Shown: piece by piece, positions 40,030-48,203 of the stretch
How the letters are laid out: every line of letters starts with the position of its first letter
How positions within the stretch are numbered: position 1 is the first letter of the stretch
NCBI RefSeq assembly: GCF_030811535.1
Contig: NZ_JAUSQX010000001.1
Span: 1-64,000, forward strand
DNA length: 64,000 nucleotides
Direction: 5' to 3'
Source of the DNA: Trueperella bonasi
Lineage (GTDB): Bacteria; Actinomycetota; Actinomycetes; Actinomycetales; Actinomycetaceae
Program-made: the position numbers and the translations under genes
The notes under the pieces: model-generated
What the model saw: only the letters and a program-made list of their open reading frames with translations
Database searches by the model: none
What the model was told of the DNA's origin: nothing

Positions 40030-41428
40030 CCGCCCCAAAAACTGGCGCCCTGGAAGACATACATCTGATCCGGCTCGATCTGTTTGTTTTGACGTGCTCA
40101 TGGATGTCGAAGTCGATGGTGCCTACGCGAATATCGCTCTGCCGCGGGCAATACGTGCGGCACGGCTGAATCGCCAGGACGCTGCCTACGCGACCAACCT
40201 CACGTACGGTACGCTTCGAATGCAAGGCAGGTGGGACGCACTTCTTGCCCACTGTATGGATAGGCAAGACATTGATCCAGAGGTTCGTGTTTTGCTCCGC
40301 ATGGGTGCCCATCAGCTACTCGATATGAACACCCCGCCACATGCGGCAATTCATGAAACGGTTATGCTCGCACGTAATAAGATTGGTTCGGGAGCATCGG
40401 GCTTTACGAATGCGGTCTTGCGCCGCGTGTCTGAACGATCCTTGAAGCAGTGGCAGGACCAATTGAAAGACGATCACGGCAAGGTGAACTCCGTGGGTTT
40501 CCTATCGGATTGGTTTTCTCACCCCCGGTGGATCGTTCGTGCGCTATCAGAGTCCCTTCGTGCACACGGACGTTCACACAAAGATCTCATCTCCGTTTTG
40601 CGGGCACATAATGAGCCCGCGGCTGTTGCCCTCGTGGCTAGAAAGATTTCGGTCAGCAAGTTGCGCGCCGATATTGAACGCGGGCGGATGACCAGCCAGC
40701 CCGGCTACCTAGTTGACAGTGCGGTGCTTCTTCAAGGAGGTGATCCCGGGCGGGTCTTCGCTGTCAAAGATCGTCTCGCAGGCGTCCAGGATGAAGGCTC
40801 TCAATTAGTTGCGCGTACCTTTGCCGCTGCGCCGATAGCCGGCCCGGATCGGGCTTGGTTGGACATGTGTGCCGGCCCGGGCGGAAAGACGGCGACACTC
40901 GCAGCGTTCAATCCCAATGTGACGATATTTGCCAACGAGGTTCACGAACACCGGCTTGACCTCGTTGCGGACTCGGTTGAACCTTGGGCCGATCGAGTTA
41001 ATCTGCGCTTGGGAGACGGGCGCGACATTGGCCTTGAAGAGCCGGAACGTTATGATCGAGTGCTCATTGATGCGCCATGTACCGGAATTGGAGCGCTTCG
41101 GCGCCGGCCTGAGGCCCGGTGGAACAAAGAAGCCTCCGATGCTCTAGATTTGGTCAAACTTCAACTTTCCCTGCTTGAATCAGGTTGGCAAGCGCTAAGG
41201 AGCGGCGGTGTGCTCGGATATGCCACATGTTCGCCATACCTAGCCGAAACAACACAGGTGGTGGACACATTCCTCATGGGAAGGCCCGATGCCGAGGTCC
41301 TAAATGCAAATGCGATCGCATCCGGCGAATCGACACGAGAGTTTACTAACGACGGCAATTACCTACAACTATGGCCAGACGAGCACAAGTCGGATGCAAT
41401 GTACTTGGCCCTGATAAAGAAGCGATAG
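40022..41428 (+). CDS. rsmB: 16S rRNA m5C967 methyltransferase (Sun/Fmu family)
   Basis: 468 aa. The N-terminal NusB-like RNA-binding domain (ARSVCFDVLMDVEVDGAYANI) is followed by a SAM-dependent methyltransferase domain. In it are DMCAGPGGKTATLA (SAM loop), LIDAPCTGIGALRRRPEARW with the catalytic PC motif and GYATCSPYLAETTQVV with the second Cys. It overlaps fmt by 8 bp. It is the family normally found between fmt and rpe. Confidence 0.93.
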   Translation: MNNRPKNWRPGRHTSDPARSVCFDVLMDVEVDGAYANIALPRAIRAARLNRQDAAYATNLTYGTLRMQGRWDALLAHCMDRQDIDPEVRVLLRMGAHQLLDMNTPPHAAIHETVMLARNKIGSGASGFTNAVLRRVSERSLKQWQDQLKDDHGKVNSVGFLSDWFSHPRWIVRALSESLRAHGRSHKDLISVLRAHNEPAAVALVARKISVSKLRADIERGRMTSQPGYLVDSAVLLQGGDPGRVFAVKDRLAGVQDEGSQLVARTFAAAPIAGPDRAWLDMCAGPGGKTATLAAFNPNVTIFANEVHEHRLDLVADSVEPWADRVNLRLGDGRDIGLEEPERYDRVLIDAPCTGIGALRRRPEARWNKEASDALDLVKLQLSLLESGWQALRSGGVLGYATCSPYLAETTQVVDTFLMGRPDAEVLNANAIASGESTREFTNDGNYLQLWPDEHKSDAMYLALIKKR

Positions 41429-41431
41429 GCT
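41426..41431 (+). promoter_or_regulatory. Candidate leaderless -10 box of rpe
   Basis: TAGGCT overlaps the end of the rsmB stop codon and lies 6 nt before the rpe ATG. Confidence 0.45.
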
Positions 41432-41437
41432 CAAGGT

Positions 41438-42094
41438 ATGCGTATTAATCCATCAATATTAAATTGCGATTTTTCTGACCTCAAAGGTGAGCTCCACAAA
41501 ATCCGCAACGCCGACTGGGCGCATGTGGATGTCATGGATAACCATTTCGTTCCCAATCTGACGATGGGACTACCAATTGTTGAAGCGATTATTGAGGTGA
41601 GTGAAATTCCGATTGATACTCACCTCATGATTGAGGACCCGGACCGGTGGGCGCCGCAGTATGCGGAAGCTGGCGCCAAATCCGTTACTTTCCATGCCGA
41701 GGCTGCCGCTGCTCCGCTTCGATTAGCTAGGGAACTTCGGAGCATGGGCGTCCGAGCTGGCCTAGGGCTCAAGCCGGCAACACCGATCGAACCCTATCTA
41801 GATATTCTTGACGAGTTCGACATGATTTTGATTATGACGGTAGAACCGGGCTTTGGTGGGCAGTCCTTTATCCACTCGATGATGCCCAAAGTCAGCCGCA
41901 CACGCGAAGCGATCGACAAGCACGGATTAGATGTGTGGGTGCAGGTTGATGGGGGAGTCTCGCGCGATACCATCGAGATTGCCGCCGATGCGGGTGCTGA
42001 CACTTTCGTCGCCGGATCTGCGGTATATAAGGCTGAAGATGCTTACGCGGAAGTTGACCACCTACGTTCTTTAGTCCTTGGTCATACACACTGA
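41438..42094 (+). CDS. rpe: Ribulose-phosphate 3-epimerase
   Basis: 218 aa TIM barrel. [31 protein letters not shown] and [13 protein letters not shown] carry the metal-binding Asp and His residues. [20 protein letters not shown] and [10 protein letters not shown] are the phosphate-binding loops. It interconverts ribulose- and xylulose-5-phosphate. In many actinobacteria ribD and other riboflavin genes follow; here an FMN riboswitch and transporter genes follow. Confidence 0.97.
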   Translation: MRINPSILNCDFSDLKGELHKIRNADWAHVDVMDNHFVPNLTMGLPIVEAIIEVSEIPIDTHLMIEDPDRWAPQYAEAGAKSVTFHAEAAAAPLRLARELRSMGVRAGLGLKPATPIEPYLDILDEFDMILIMTVEPGFGGQSFIHSMMPKVSRTREAIDKHGLDVWVQVDGGVSRDTIEIAADAGADTFVAGSAVYKAEDAYAEVDHLRSLVLGHTH

Positions 42095-42118
42095 AAAAGA
42101 TTTGCGCCTATACTGTAG

Positions 42119-42234
42119 ATGCTTCGGGGTCAGTGGAAATCTGAACCGGCGGTAAAAGTCCGCGACCCGGCTACAGGCCGGCTGATGAGGTGGAATTCCT
42201 CAACCGACGGTAAAAGTCCGGATGGAAGAAGCAG
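42119..42234 (+). promoter_or_regulatory. FMN riboswitch (RFN element)
   Basis: The conserved FMN aptamer is readable. CTTCGGGGTCAGTGGAAATC leads in, followed by ACCGGCGGTAAAAGTCCGCG, then GGTGGAATTCC and CCGACGGTAAAAGTCCGGAT, and it closes with GAAGAAGC. P1 forms between 42121-42125 and 42228-42232 (GCTTC/GAAGC). It binds FMN and switches off downstream genes in known cases. It lies 25 bp after rpe and about 70 bp before the ribX start. The variable arm GACCCGGCTACAGGCCGGC contains a short stem. Confidence 0.95.
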
Positions 42235-42282
42235 GGCAGGCTCATTGCCATGAAAAGTGGTATCTTGGCCGTCCCGTCCTAG

Positions 42283-42302
42283 CCCCGAAGCTTGGGGAGA
42301 GG
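42283..42302 (+). promoter_or_regulatory. Riboswitch expression platform: ribosome-binding-site sequestering hairpin
   Basis: CCCC (42283-42286) can pair with GGGG (42294-42297) of the ribX ribosome-binding site GGGGAGAGG. The same CCCCGAAGC (42283-42291) is perfectly complementary over 9 bp to GCTTCGGGG (42121-42129), the 5' strand of the aptamer base. The two pairings exclude each other, which points to translational control. No T-run terminator is seen. Confidence 0.6.
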
Positions 42303-42306
42303 ATGA

Positions 42307-43068
42307 ATGAAACCGAAGATGACATGGATTGCCCCGGTCTTGTTTGGGGCAGTCATCTTCCTCGCATGGATCGTTGCCACCGAAACGGGCATTGTTGGAA
42401 GTTGGGCGCTACCAACACCCGCGCACGTCTATGACAGGATTGCATCAGGAATCAGTGATGGCTATCTTCTGCGCGCAACAGTCCAAACATTGTATGAGGC
42501 ACTCGCAGGCTGTCTCTTCGCCGCAGCAATGGGAATTCCACTCGGGTTTGCTATCGCGCACTTGAAAACTTTGGCCGCGACGATCCAGCCCTATTTGGCA
42601 GCTTCGCAAGCGATACCGGCAGTTGCCATCGCACCGCTGCTCGTCATCTGGGTGGGGTACGGCACGTCTGCCATTGTGGCACTGTGTACGATCATGGTGA
42701 TATTCCCAATCGTCATCAACACGACAGTCGGCGTGCGAGCGATAGATCCAGAGATCATCGGAGCCGCGCAAATTGACGGGGCGAACGGGCTCTCCATGCT
42801 CGTTCACGTGAAGTTACCTCTTGCCGCACCAAATATCTTGGCAGGATTACGCAACGGTTTTACCCTCTCAATTACCGGAGCGGTCGTGGGTGAGATGGTC
42901 ATTGGCGGTCAAACTGGACTGGGCATTATCCTCACCGGCGCCCAAGCACTGAATGACCTGCCTGGAATGTTCGCCGCGATCATCATTCTGGCACTCGCAG
43001 CGATAGCGATATATGCCACGATTCTCTCGTTAGAAAACCGCGTTTATGCCGCTGTTTCGGAAAGATAG
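42307..43068 (+). CDS. ribX: Riboflavin ABC transporter permease (RibX-type)
   Basis: 253 aa with about six membrane helices and the ABC importer EAA-loop as GAAQIDGANGLSMLVHVKLP. It is related to the SsuC/TauC/ThiX permeases. The FMN riboswitch directly upstream and the following NMT1-like binding protein match the described RibXY riboflavin uptake system. The start at 42307 follows GGGGAGAGG. No ATP-binding subunit is encoded beside it, so an ATPase must be supplied from elsewhere. Specificity is inferred from the riboswitch. Confidence 0.8.
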   Translation: MKPKMTWIAPVLFGAVIFLAWIVATETGIVGSWALPTPAHVYDRIASGISDGYLLRATVQTLYEALAGCLFAAAMGIPLGFAIAHLKTLAATIQPYLAASQAIPAVAIAPLLVIWVGYGTSAIVALCTIMVIFPIVINTTVGVRAIDPEIIGAAQIDGANGLSMLVHVKLPLAAPNILAGLRNGFTLSITGAVVGEMVIGGQTGLGIILTGAQALNDLPGMFAAIIILALAAIAIYATILSLENRVYAAVSER

Positions 43069-43071
43069 ACG

Positions 43072-44061
43072 ATGAAAAAGATACTTGCCCTGCTTGCCCT
43101 TTTACTTCTGACGAGTTGCTCGTCTGGTGGCCCGAGCACGCCTCAAGAGCAAGAGACGCTCACCATTGGTCTCACCTATATTCCCGATGTCCAATTCGCT
43201 CCGGTCTACGTAGCTGAAGCTAACGGCTATTTCGCGGATGCCGGATTGGATATCACGATTAGGCACCATGGCGCCCAAGAATCTCTTTTTGGTGCAATCC
43301 AAGCCGGCGAAGAAGACATCGTATTTGCCGGCGGCGACGAAATGATGCAAGCCCGCTCAACCGGTGTCGACATCGTGAATTGGGCGACGATGTATCAAAC
43401 ATATCCCGTAGCGCTCATCGTCAAAGCCGACTCCGACATCAACTCCGCAGCCGATTTGGAAGGCAAATCTGTCGGTCTTCCCGGTCCGTACGGCGAAAAC
43501 TACTTCGCGCTTCTTGCAATGATCGACGAATACGGCCTTGAAGACGTAGATATTAATTACATCGGGTATACACAAACCACGGCTTTAGCAACAGATTCTG
43601 TAGACGCAATTATAGGGTTTTCCAATAACGACGTCGTGGCGATGCGACACGCCGGGATCGACGTCGTCGAACTGCCATTGGTTGAAGGACGATTGCCGTT
43701 GATCGGCGTCGGACTGGGCAGCATGGCCGATCATCTAGATCCCGAAACGTTGGCGAAGGTAGTTGAGGCGCTTGAACAAGGAACTCGAAATGCCACCGCT
43801 GATCCCGAGGCCGCATTAGATATCACGCGTTCTTACGTACCTTCCCTTGCCGATCCTGAACAGCGCGAGCTTGCAGCACAGGTACTGGATGCGACTCTTG
43901 AGTTGTATTCCGGTGGCCAAAGCTTCGGACACCAAGATGTGCAGCTGTGGGCGCAGATGTCCGAATTCATGGAGGATGCTGAACTTTTAGAAACCCCCGT
44001 TGCAGCAGAAGACGCCTATACGTTGGCAGTTCTTGACTATCGGACGAATAATTCCCTCTAA
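43072..44061 (+). CDS. ribY: Riboflavin ABC transporter substrate-binding lipoprotein (RibY-type)
   Basis: 329 aa. The signal peptide ends in the lipobox LLTSC (Cys16). The mature part is a periplasmic-binding fold of the NMT1/THI5/SsuA group: LTIGLTYIPDVQFAPVYVAE, then GYFADAGLDI, and domain-linking segments GKSVGLPGPYGEN and VDAIIGFSNND. Family members bind thiamine precursors, taurine or riboflavin; the FMN riboswitch three bases before its partner gene argues for riboflavin or a flavin. It starts 3 bp after ribX. Confidence 0.8.
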   Translation: MKKILALLALLLLTSCSSGGPSTPQEQETLTIGLTYIPDVQFAPVYVAEANGYFADAGLDITIRHHGAQESLFGAIQAGEEDIVFAGGDEMMQARSTGVDIVNWATMYQTYPVALIVKADSDINSAADLEGKSVGLPGPYGENYFALLAMIDEYGLEDVDINYIGYTQTTALATDSVDAIIGFSNNDVVAMRHAGIDVVELPLVEGRLPLIGVGLGSMADHLDPETLAKVVEALEQGTRNATADPEAALDITRSYVPSLADPEQRELAAQVLDATLELYSGGQSFGHQDVQLWAQMSEFMEDAELLETPVAAEDAYTLAVLDYRTNNSL

Positions 44062-44072
44062 CCGAACTCGGA

Positions 44073-44078
44073 TACAAT
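44073..44078 (+). promoter_or_regulatory. Candidate leaderless -10 box of hisE
   Basis: TACAAT ends 7 nt before the GTG at 44086 and overlaps the alternative ATG at 44077. This gives hisEG a promoter independent of the riboswitch. Confidence 0.5.
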
Positions 44079-44085
44079 GAGCCTC

Positions 44086-44349
44086 GTGAAAACCTTTGAG
44101 GAATTGTTTGAAGAATTGTCTGATAAAGCTCGGACCCGGCCAGAAGGATCGGGGTCTGTAAAGGAACTTGACGCTGGCGTCCACGTCATCGGGAAAAAGA
44201 TCTTAGAAGAAGCGGGCGAAGTGTGGATCGCCGCCGAATACGAATCAGATGAAGAACTCGCTGAGGAAGCTTCGCAACTTTTGTACCACCTCCAACTCAT
44301 GCTCATCAAGCGTGGTCTTACCCTCGAAGACGTCTATCGTTACCTTTAG
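44086..44349 (+). CDS. hisE: Phosphoribosyl-ATP pyrophosphatase
   Basis: 87 aa and helical: [36 protein letters not shown] with the metal-binding Glu residues, and [21 protein letters not shown]. It carries out step 2 of histidine synthesis. I prefer the GTG at 44086 because a TACAAT -10 lies 7 nt upstream and the protein then begins with the family-typical KTFEELF; the ATG at 44077 adds three residues and sits inside that -10. hisG follows after 7 bp. Confidence 0.92.
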   Translation: MKTFEELFEELSDKARTRPEGSGSVKELDAGVHVIGKKILEEAGEVWIAAEYESDEELAEEASQLLYHLQLMLIKRGLTLEDVYRYL

Positions 44350-44356
44350 GAGAAAA

Positions 44357-45202
44357 ATGCTTCGTATCGCTGTGCCTAACAAGGGCTCCCTGTCCGAACC
44401 CGCCTCCCGTATGCTTGCTGAGGCAGGCTATCGCCAGCGCCGCGAAAGCCGTGAGCTCGTACTTGTCGACACCGAAAACAAGGTCGAATTTTTCTATATC
44501 CGCCCCCGCGATGTTGCGGTTTATGTGGGCGCAGGCACTGTTGACGTTGGAATTACCGGCCGTGATCTACTCCTTGATTCTGGCGCTCACGCAGTTGAAC
44601 ACCGAGGCCTTGGGTTCGCTCAAGCAACCTTCAGATTCGCAGCTCCCGACGGCAAAGGTCTGACGATTGACGATCTACGTGGCAAGCGGATCGCAACGTC
44701 CTATGATGCCCTCGTCAAGAATTACTTGACGGAACACGGTATTGAAGCCGAGGTCGTGCACTTGGACGGCGCGGTTGAAAGCTCAGTCCGGCTCGGGGTG
44801 GCCGATGCGGTAGCCGACGTCGTCGAAACTGGTTCGACTCTGCGCGCTGCCGGCATGGATGTGTTTGGCGAACCACTTTTGAAATCCGAGGCGATTTTGA
44901 TTCGTCATGCTGATACGGATGTCACCCGGGATATTGCCATTTTGGATGGGCGCCTCGAAGGTGTCATCATGGCACGGAATTACGTGTTGATGGACTACGA
45001 CATCCAGCGTGAACACTTGGATGGAGCAGTCAAGCTGACGCCCGGATATCAATCTCCTACAGTTTCCCCGCTGCACGATGAGAACTGGGTGGCTGTGAGG
45101 GCGATGGTCGAACGCTCGACCATGAATCGGGTCATGGATGAGCTTCACGACGTCGGTGCGCGTGGCATTATCGTCACCCCGATTATTACTTCGCGAATTT
45201 AG
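44357..45202 (+). CDS. hisG: ATP phosphoribosyltransferase, long form
   Basis: 281 aa. [16 protein letters not shown] opens the protein. [12 protein letters not shown] and the PRPP-binding [15 protein letters not shown] follow, and a C-terminal regulatory domain marks the long, histidine-inhibited HisG form. It performs the first committed step of histidine synthesis. The ATG at 44357 has AGGAG upstream. The other his genes are outside the window, as in mycobacteria where hisE-hisG stands apart. Confidence 0.95.
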   Translation: MLRIAVPNKGSLSEPASRMLAEAGYRQRRESRELVLVDTENKVEFFYIRPRDVAVYVGAGTVDVGITGRDLLLDSGAHAVEHRGLGFAQATFRFAAPDGKGLTIDDLRGKRIATSYDALVKNYLTEHGIEAEVVHLDGAVESSVRLGVADAVADVVETGSTLRAAGMDVFGEPLLKSEAILIRHADTDVTRDIAILDGRLEGVIMARNYVLMDYDIQREHLDGAVKLTPGYQSPTVSPLHDENWVAVRAMVERSTMNRVMDELHDVGARGIIVTPIITSRI

Positions 45203-45229
45203 CGGATCGTCTGGGGCACTATTGTCACC

Positions 45230-46315
45230 TCAAGACAATGACTGTGCGGCAAACACGCCAGCAGCAGCTGCCGCAAGAAAGGCAAGTCGGTCTTCTTGGT
45301 AGGAGCGCCCCATCGTTTGAAGCGGAGCGGGCGGATCGCGCAATACCTCATCTAAGCCCTGTATAGGAATGGTGGTAAAACGCAGATGATCGCGTGTGGA
45401 AAGCTCGGAAAGTTGCCGGCTAATCTTGGGCGCAACCGGCGAGTCCTCGGGAAGTTCAGGAACGACGACGTCGCACGGCACTCGCACGATATCGCTCAGC
45501 ACGCGGATCGTATGGTGAGAAATACCTCGGTGACGTTCACGAGGATCACCTTCCGATGCTCGTATAGCTGCGATTGGCTGGCCGTCAAGCGTATGGGCAG
45601 CATTGAGAACCTCTCCAGTAGAGGTTCCGGAAAAACCCCACCGGGTATCCGTTCCCAGATTTCCGGGGCCTTGAGTCACGATGGTCACGTCGGCGTGCCA
45701 CACGAGCTTTGCAGCAAGGAGCGCCGTGTAAACATTCACTGCCTCCAGCTGGCCACCATAGGCTTGACCGGCGGTGATCGTGCCTAGAATATCGCCAGTT
45801 TCCGTGAGCTGATGAGCCGTTTTAGAAAACCAGGCCGGTAGCGCTCCGCCGTCGGTCATGACGTAGGCGATTCTGGCTTCCTTGGCTGCGTACTGAACTC
45901 CCGCAACGATTGCGGGCAGCGCAGAATGTAGATCTGCTGCAATGACTGGCATTCGCGCGATCGAATTCGCCTGCCGAAGAACGTGGTGGTGCCCCGATTC
46001 TTCCTCGTCGACTCCCTGCACCATGTATTGCATAGGTGTATAGCGCGCTTTCATGACGTGCCCGGAGGCTTCGAGCCGCTCGGTCGGTAGTCGTTCGGGT
46101 ATGGCAACGATCATGGCGTATCCGCCAGTTCCGAGCCTGCGCTCAAGCGCTGCCGATGTTAGAAGTACGCGCTCTCCAACCCGCGGGCGCCCAACCTGCG
46201 GGGCATAGGCTAATGCGCGCACCGTTGAGCCGTCGTCAAGCCGCGCGTCGTATTCGATCGCTTGCCCCCAAGCCGAACGTTCTCGCTCTATCTGTGCGCT
46301 TGTCCACCTCATCAC
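45230..46315 (-). CDS. DUF3866-family protein, function unknown
   Basis: 361 aa, typical of this actinobacterial family. There is a beta-rich N-terminal portion (about 1-70) and an alpha/beta body with glycine-rich loops ITAGQAYGGQ and TQGPGNLGTDTRWGFSG. HHTIRVLSDIVRVPCDVVVP follows, then a hydrophobic, alanine-rich end. No catalytic motif is recognisable and there is no signal peptide. The start is GTG-ATG at 46315 with TAGGCT 7 nt upstream. It is divergent from pafB across only 32 bp, and this pairing with the PafBC DNA-damage regulators suggests a linked role, which is inference. Confidence 0.8.
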   Translation of the reverse strand: MMRWTSAQIERERSAWGQAIEYDARLDDGSTVRALAYAPQVGRPRVGERVLLTSAALERRLGTGGYAMIVAIPERLPTERLEASGHVMKARYTPMQYMVQGVDEEESGHHHVLRQANSIARMPVIAADLHSALPAIVAGVQYAAKEARIAYVMTDGGALPAWFSKTAHQLTETGDILGTITAGQAYGGQLEAVNVYTALLAAKLVWHADVTIVTQGPGNLGTDTRWGFSGTSTGEVLNAAHTLDGQPIAAIRASEGDPRERHRGISHHTIRVLSDIVRVPCDVVVPELPEDSPVAPKISRQLSELSTRDHLRFTTIPIQGLDEVLRDPPAPLQTMGRSYQEDRLAFLAAAAAGVFAAQSLS

Positions 46316-46322
46316 GACTACG

Positions 46323-46328
46323 AGCCTA
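46323..46328 (-). promoter_or_regulatory. Candidate leaderless -10 box of the DUF3866 gene
   Basis: TAGGCT on the minus strand, 7 nt before the GTG at 46315. Its -35 region would fall on the first codons of pafB. Confidence 0.5.
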
Positions 46329-46334
46329 GTGCAT

Positions 46335-46340
46335 TAAGGT
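46335..46340 (+). promoter_or_regulatory. Candidate leaderless -10 box of pafB
   Basis: TAAGGT, 7 nt before the ATG at 46348. Its -35 region would fall on the first codons of the DUF3866 gene. Confidence 0.45.
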
Positions 46341-46347
46341 GGGTTCC

Positions 46348-47265
46348 ATGACCGAAGATAGTAGGCCCGTTGATCAGCGGCGCTTCGCGCTGCTCGTCTA
46401 CATTCGCAGGTCCAAACCGACCATGGACCAAATTATTGCGATGCCGGCATATCAAGGAATTAACCCCGATCATGTGCGCCGGTACGCGGAGCGCGACCTT
46501 CAAGGCTTACGCGAATCTGGCTATCACATTAACGTGGACGATAACGGCCGATACCTACTCGACGATTCGGGCAATATTCATGTTGATTGCACCGGGGTTG
46601 AGCTCGGCATTCTCCGATCGCTTCTTGGTTCGAAAGCGAAGTCGTCTGCCCTTGCCTACGCACAGCAGGGAGTGACCAAGCTCCTATCGAGTGGTATGGT
46701 AACCACTTCGGCGACTAACCTGACCGTTCACACCCCACGCGGTGAAGAAGTTGTGTCAATCGCGGCAGCAATCCAGTTAGGGCGGCGTATCCAATTTTCC
46801 TATCGAGGTACACGTGCAGCTGCCCCCGAGCTCTATACCGTCGAGCCATTCAGGTTAGAGGTACACCTGGGCGCGTTTTATCTTCGCGGTTACCAGATTC
46901 ACGTGGAAGGCAGATCATCACGAGGTAACCGAATGTACAAACTTGACCGTTTGCACGGCAAAGTGAAAATCTTGGACAGCGCCCTCTCGCACGCCTTTGA
47001 TGAAACCGAGGAAACTCTGCTCTCACCGGTCACTGCGCGAGTTTGGCTCAGCCGTGAACTACCGTTGATATGGCAAGCGTCAGATGTTCAACGCTGCGAG
47101 GACGGATACGTCATCGAGCTTCGTGATATCGATCGCGGCCAACTTTACTCTGACCTCATGTTCTACGGCTTGGATGCGAAGCTTATCGGCCCAAAAAACG
47201 TGTGTCGTGAATTTGAAAACCGCCTCAGGCACCTGGCGCAGCTGGGGGAGGAGCGCCGTGGCTGA
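46348..47265 (+). CDS. pafB: PafB-like WYL-domain transcriptional regulator
   Basis: 305 aa. An N-terminal winged-helix part (RRFALLVYIRRSKPTMDQI, VRRYAERDLQGLRESGY) is followed by a WYL-type domain (RIQFSYRGTRAAAPELYTVEPFRL split by short loops) and a C-terminal extension. In mycobacteria PafB pairs with PafC to activate RecA-independent DNA-damage genes. The ATG at 46348 is preferred over the GTG at 46339 because of the adjacent -10 box. It overlaps pafC by 8 bp. No proteasome genes are in the window. Confidence 0.9.
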   Translation: MTEDSRPVDQRRFALLVYIRRSKPTMDQIIAMPAYQGINPDHVRRYAERDLQGLRESGYHINVDDNGRYLLDDSGNIHVDCTGVELGILRSLLGSKAKSSALAYAQQGVTKLLSSGMVTTSATNLTVHTPRGEEVVSIAAAIQLGRRIQFSYRGTRAAAPELYTVEPFRLEVHLGAFYLRGYQIHVEGRSSRGNRMYKLDRLHGKVKILDSALSHAFDETEETLLSPVTARVWLSRELPLIWQASDVQRCEDGYVIELRDIDRGQLYSDLMFYGLDAKLIGPKNVCREFENRLRHLAQLGEERRG

Positions 47266-48202
47266 TCTATCGCTGACTCGAAAAATTTCAATCTTGGCCT
47301 ATCTAAAAAACAACCCTGTGAGACTTCGAGATCTGGCCGAGCACTTCACAACTCAGCCATCGAAAATGCGCGATGAGTTGATGGGCTTATTTACGACGGA
47401 AATTAGCGTGGGCGGTTACTATGAGACTCCCGTCGACGTCGTTATTCCCGAAGATCTCGACGATCCGGTTACCTTGATCGACAATCAAACTGATGTCACT
47501 TCCGCTTTAACACTTGCCGAAATAATTTCCTTACTCGCTCTCATAGATGAGATGTCCAGGTCGGTGGACGCCCAGACTCGCCGCCAACTGATGGATCTTC
47601 GCCAACGGATCGCGAAGGCAACCGAAGAGGCTGGCTTTGCGCATGCTCTCTGGCCGGCTCCCACAGTGAATCTCGACAGGGGGATTGCTGACGAGCTCGC
47701 CCGAGCAATCAAGGATAGGCGACTAGTTTCGATTGTCTACTTGAAAATGGGAAGTAATCTCAGGCTGAAGTCCCACGTCGCCGTCGTCGCTCCGATATCC
47801 GTAACGACGGGCGCCAATCCGCTACTCATAGCTGCGAAAGGCACCGTGTTACGCACCTATCGACTTGACCGGTTTGTAAGCGCACAAATGCTCGAGCAGA
47901 AATATACCCGCGACCTCGAAAAAGACATTCTTAACCAGTACAAAAGTCAGGGAAATTTTGCCGGCGAAACCGTACAGATCATCCTCGAACCACGCGCTCG
48001 CTGGGTAGCCGAAACCCTACCTGTGGACAAGCTCACGGAAATTAACGGGCTATTGATTATTGAGCTCACGGTCTCTTCGCTATCGTGGCTACGTACTTTG
48101 CTAATTCGGATTGGCGACGCCGTTATCGCGGTGAAGCCGGATAGAATCCAACAAGCCGTGGCGAATGATGCGCGCGCATACCTCGAGGAACAGGAACGCT
48201 GA
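47258..48202 (+). CDS. pafC: PafC-like WYL-domain transcriptional regulator
   Basis: 314 aa. It starts at the GTG at 47258 inside the end of pafB (VADLSLTRKISILAYLKNNP). It has an N-terminal winged helix (LRDLAEHFTTQPSKMRDELM), a WYL domain with RLVSIVYLKMGS and VLRTYRLDRF, and the C-terminal WCX region (ETVQIILEPRARWVAETLP). The PafBC heterodimer or fusion senses DNA damage, probably through its WYL domains. In mycobacteria tatA and tatC come next; here a small membrane protein starts 1 bp after the stop. Confidence 0.9.
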   Translation: MADLSLTRKISILAYLKNNPVRLRDLAEHFTTQPSKMRDELMGLFTTEISVGGYYETPVDVVIPEDLDDPVTLIDNQTDVTSALTLAEIISLLALIDEMSRSVDAQTRRQLMDLRQRIAKATEEAGFAHALWPAPTVNLDRGIADELARAIKDRRLVSIVYLKMGSNLRLKSHVAVVAPISVTTGANPLLIAAKGTVLRTYRLDRFVSAQMLEQKYTRDLEKDILNQYKSQGNFAGETVQIILEPRARWVAETLPVDKLTEINGLLIIELTVSSLSWLRTLLIRIGDAVIAVKPDRIQQAVANDARAYLEEQER

Positions 48203-48203
48203 C

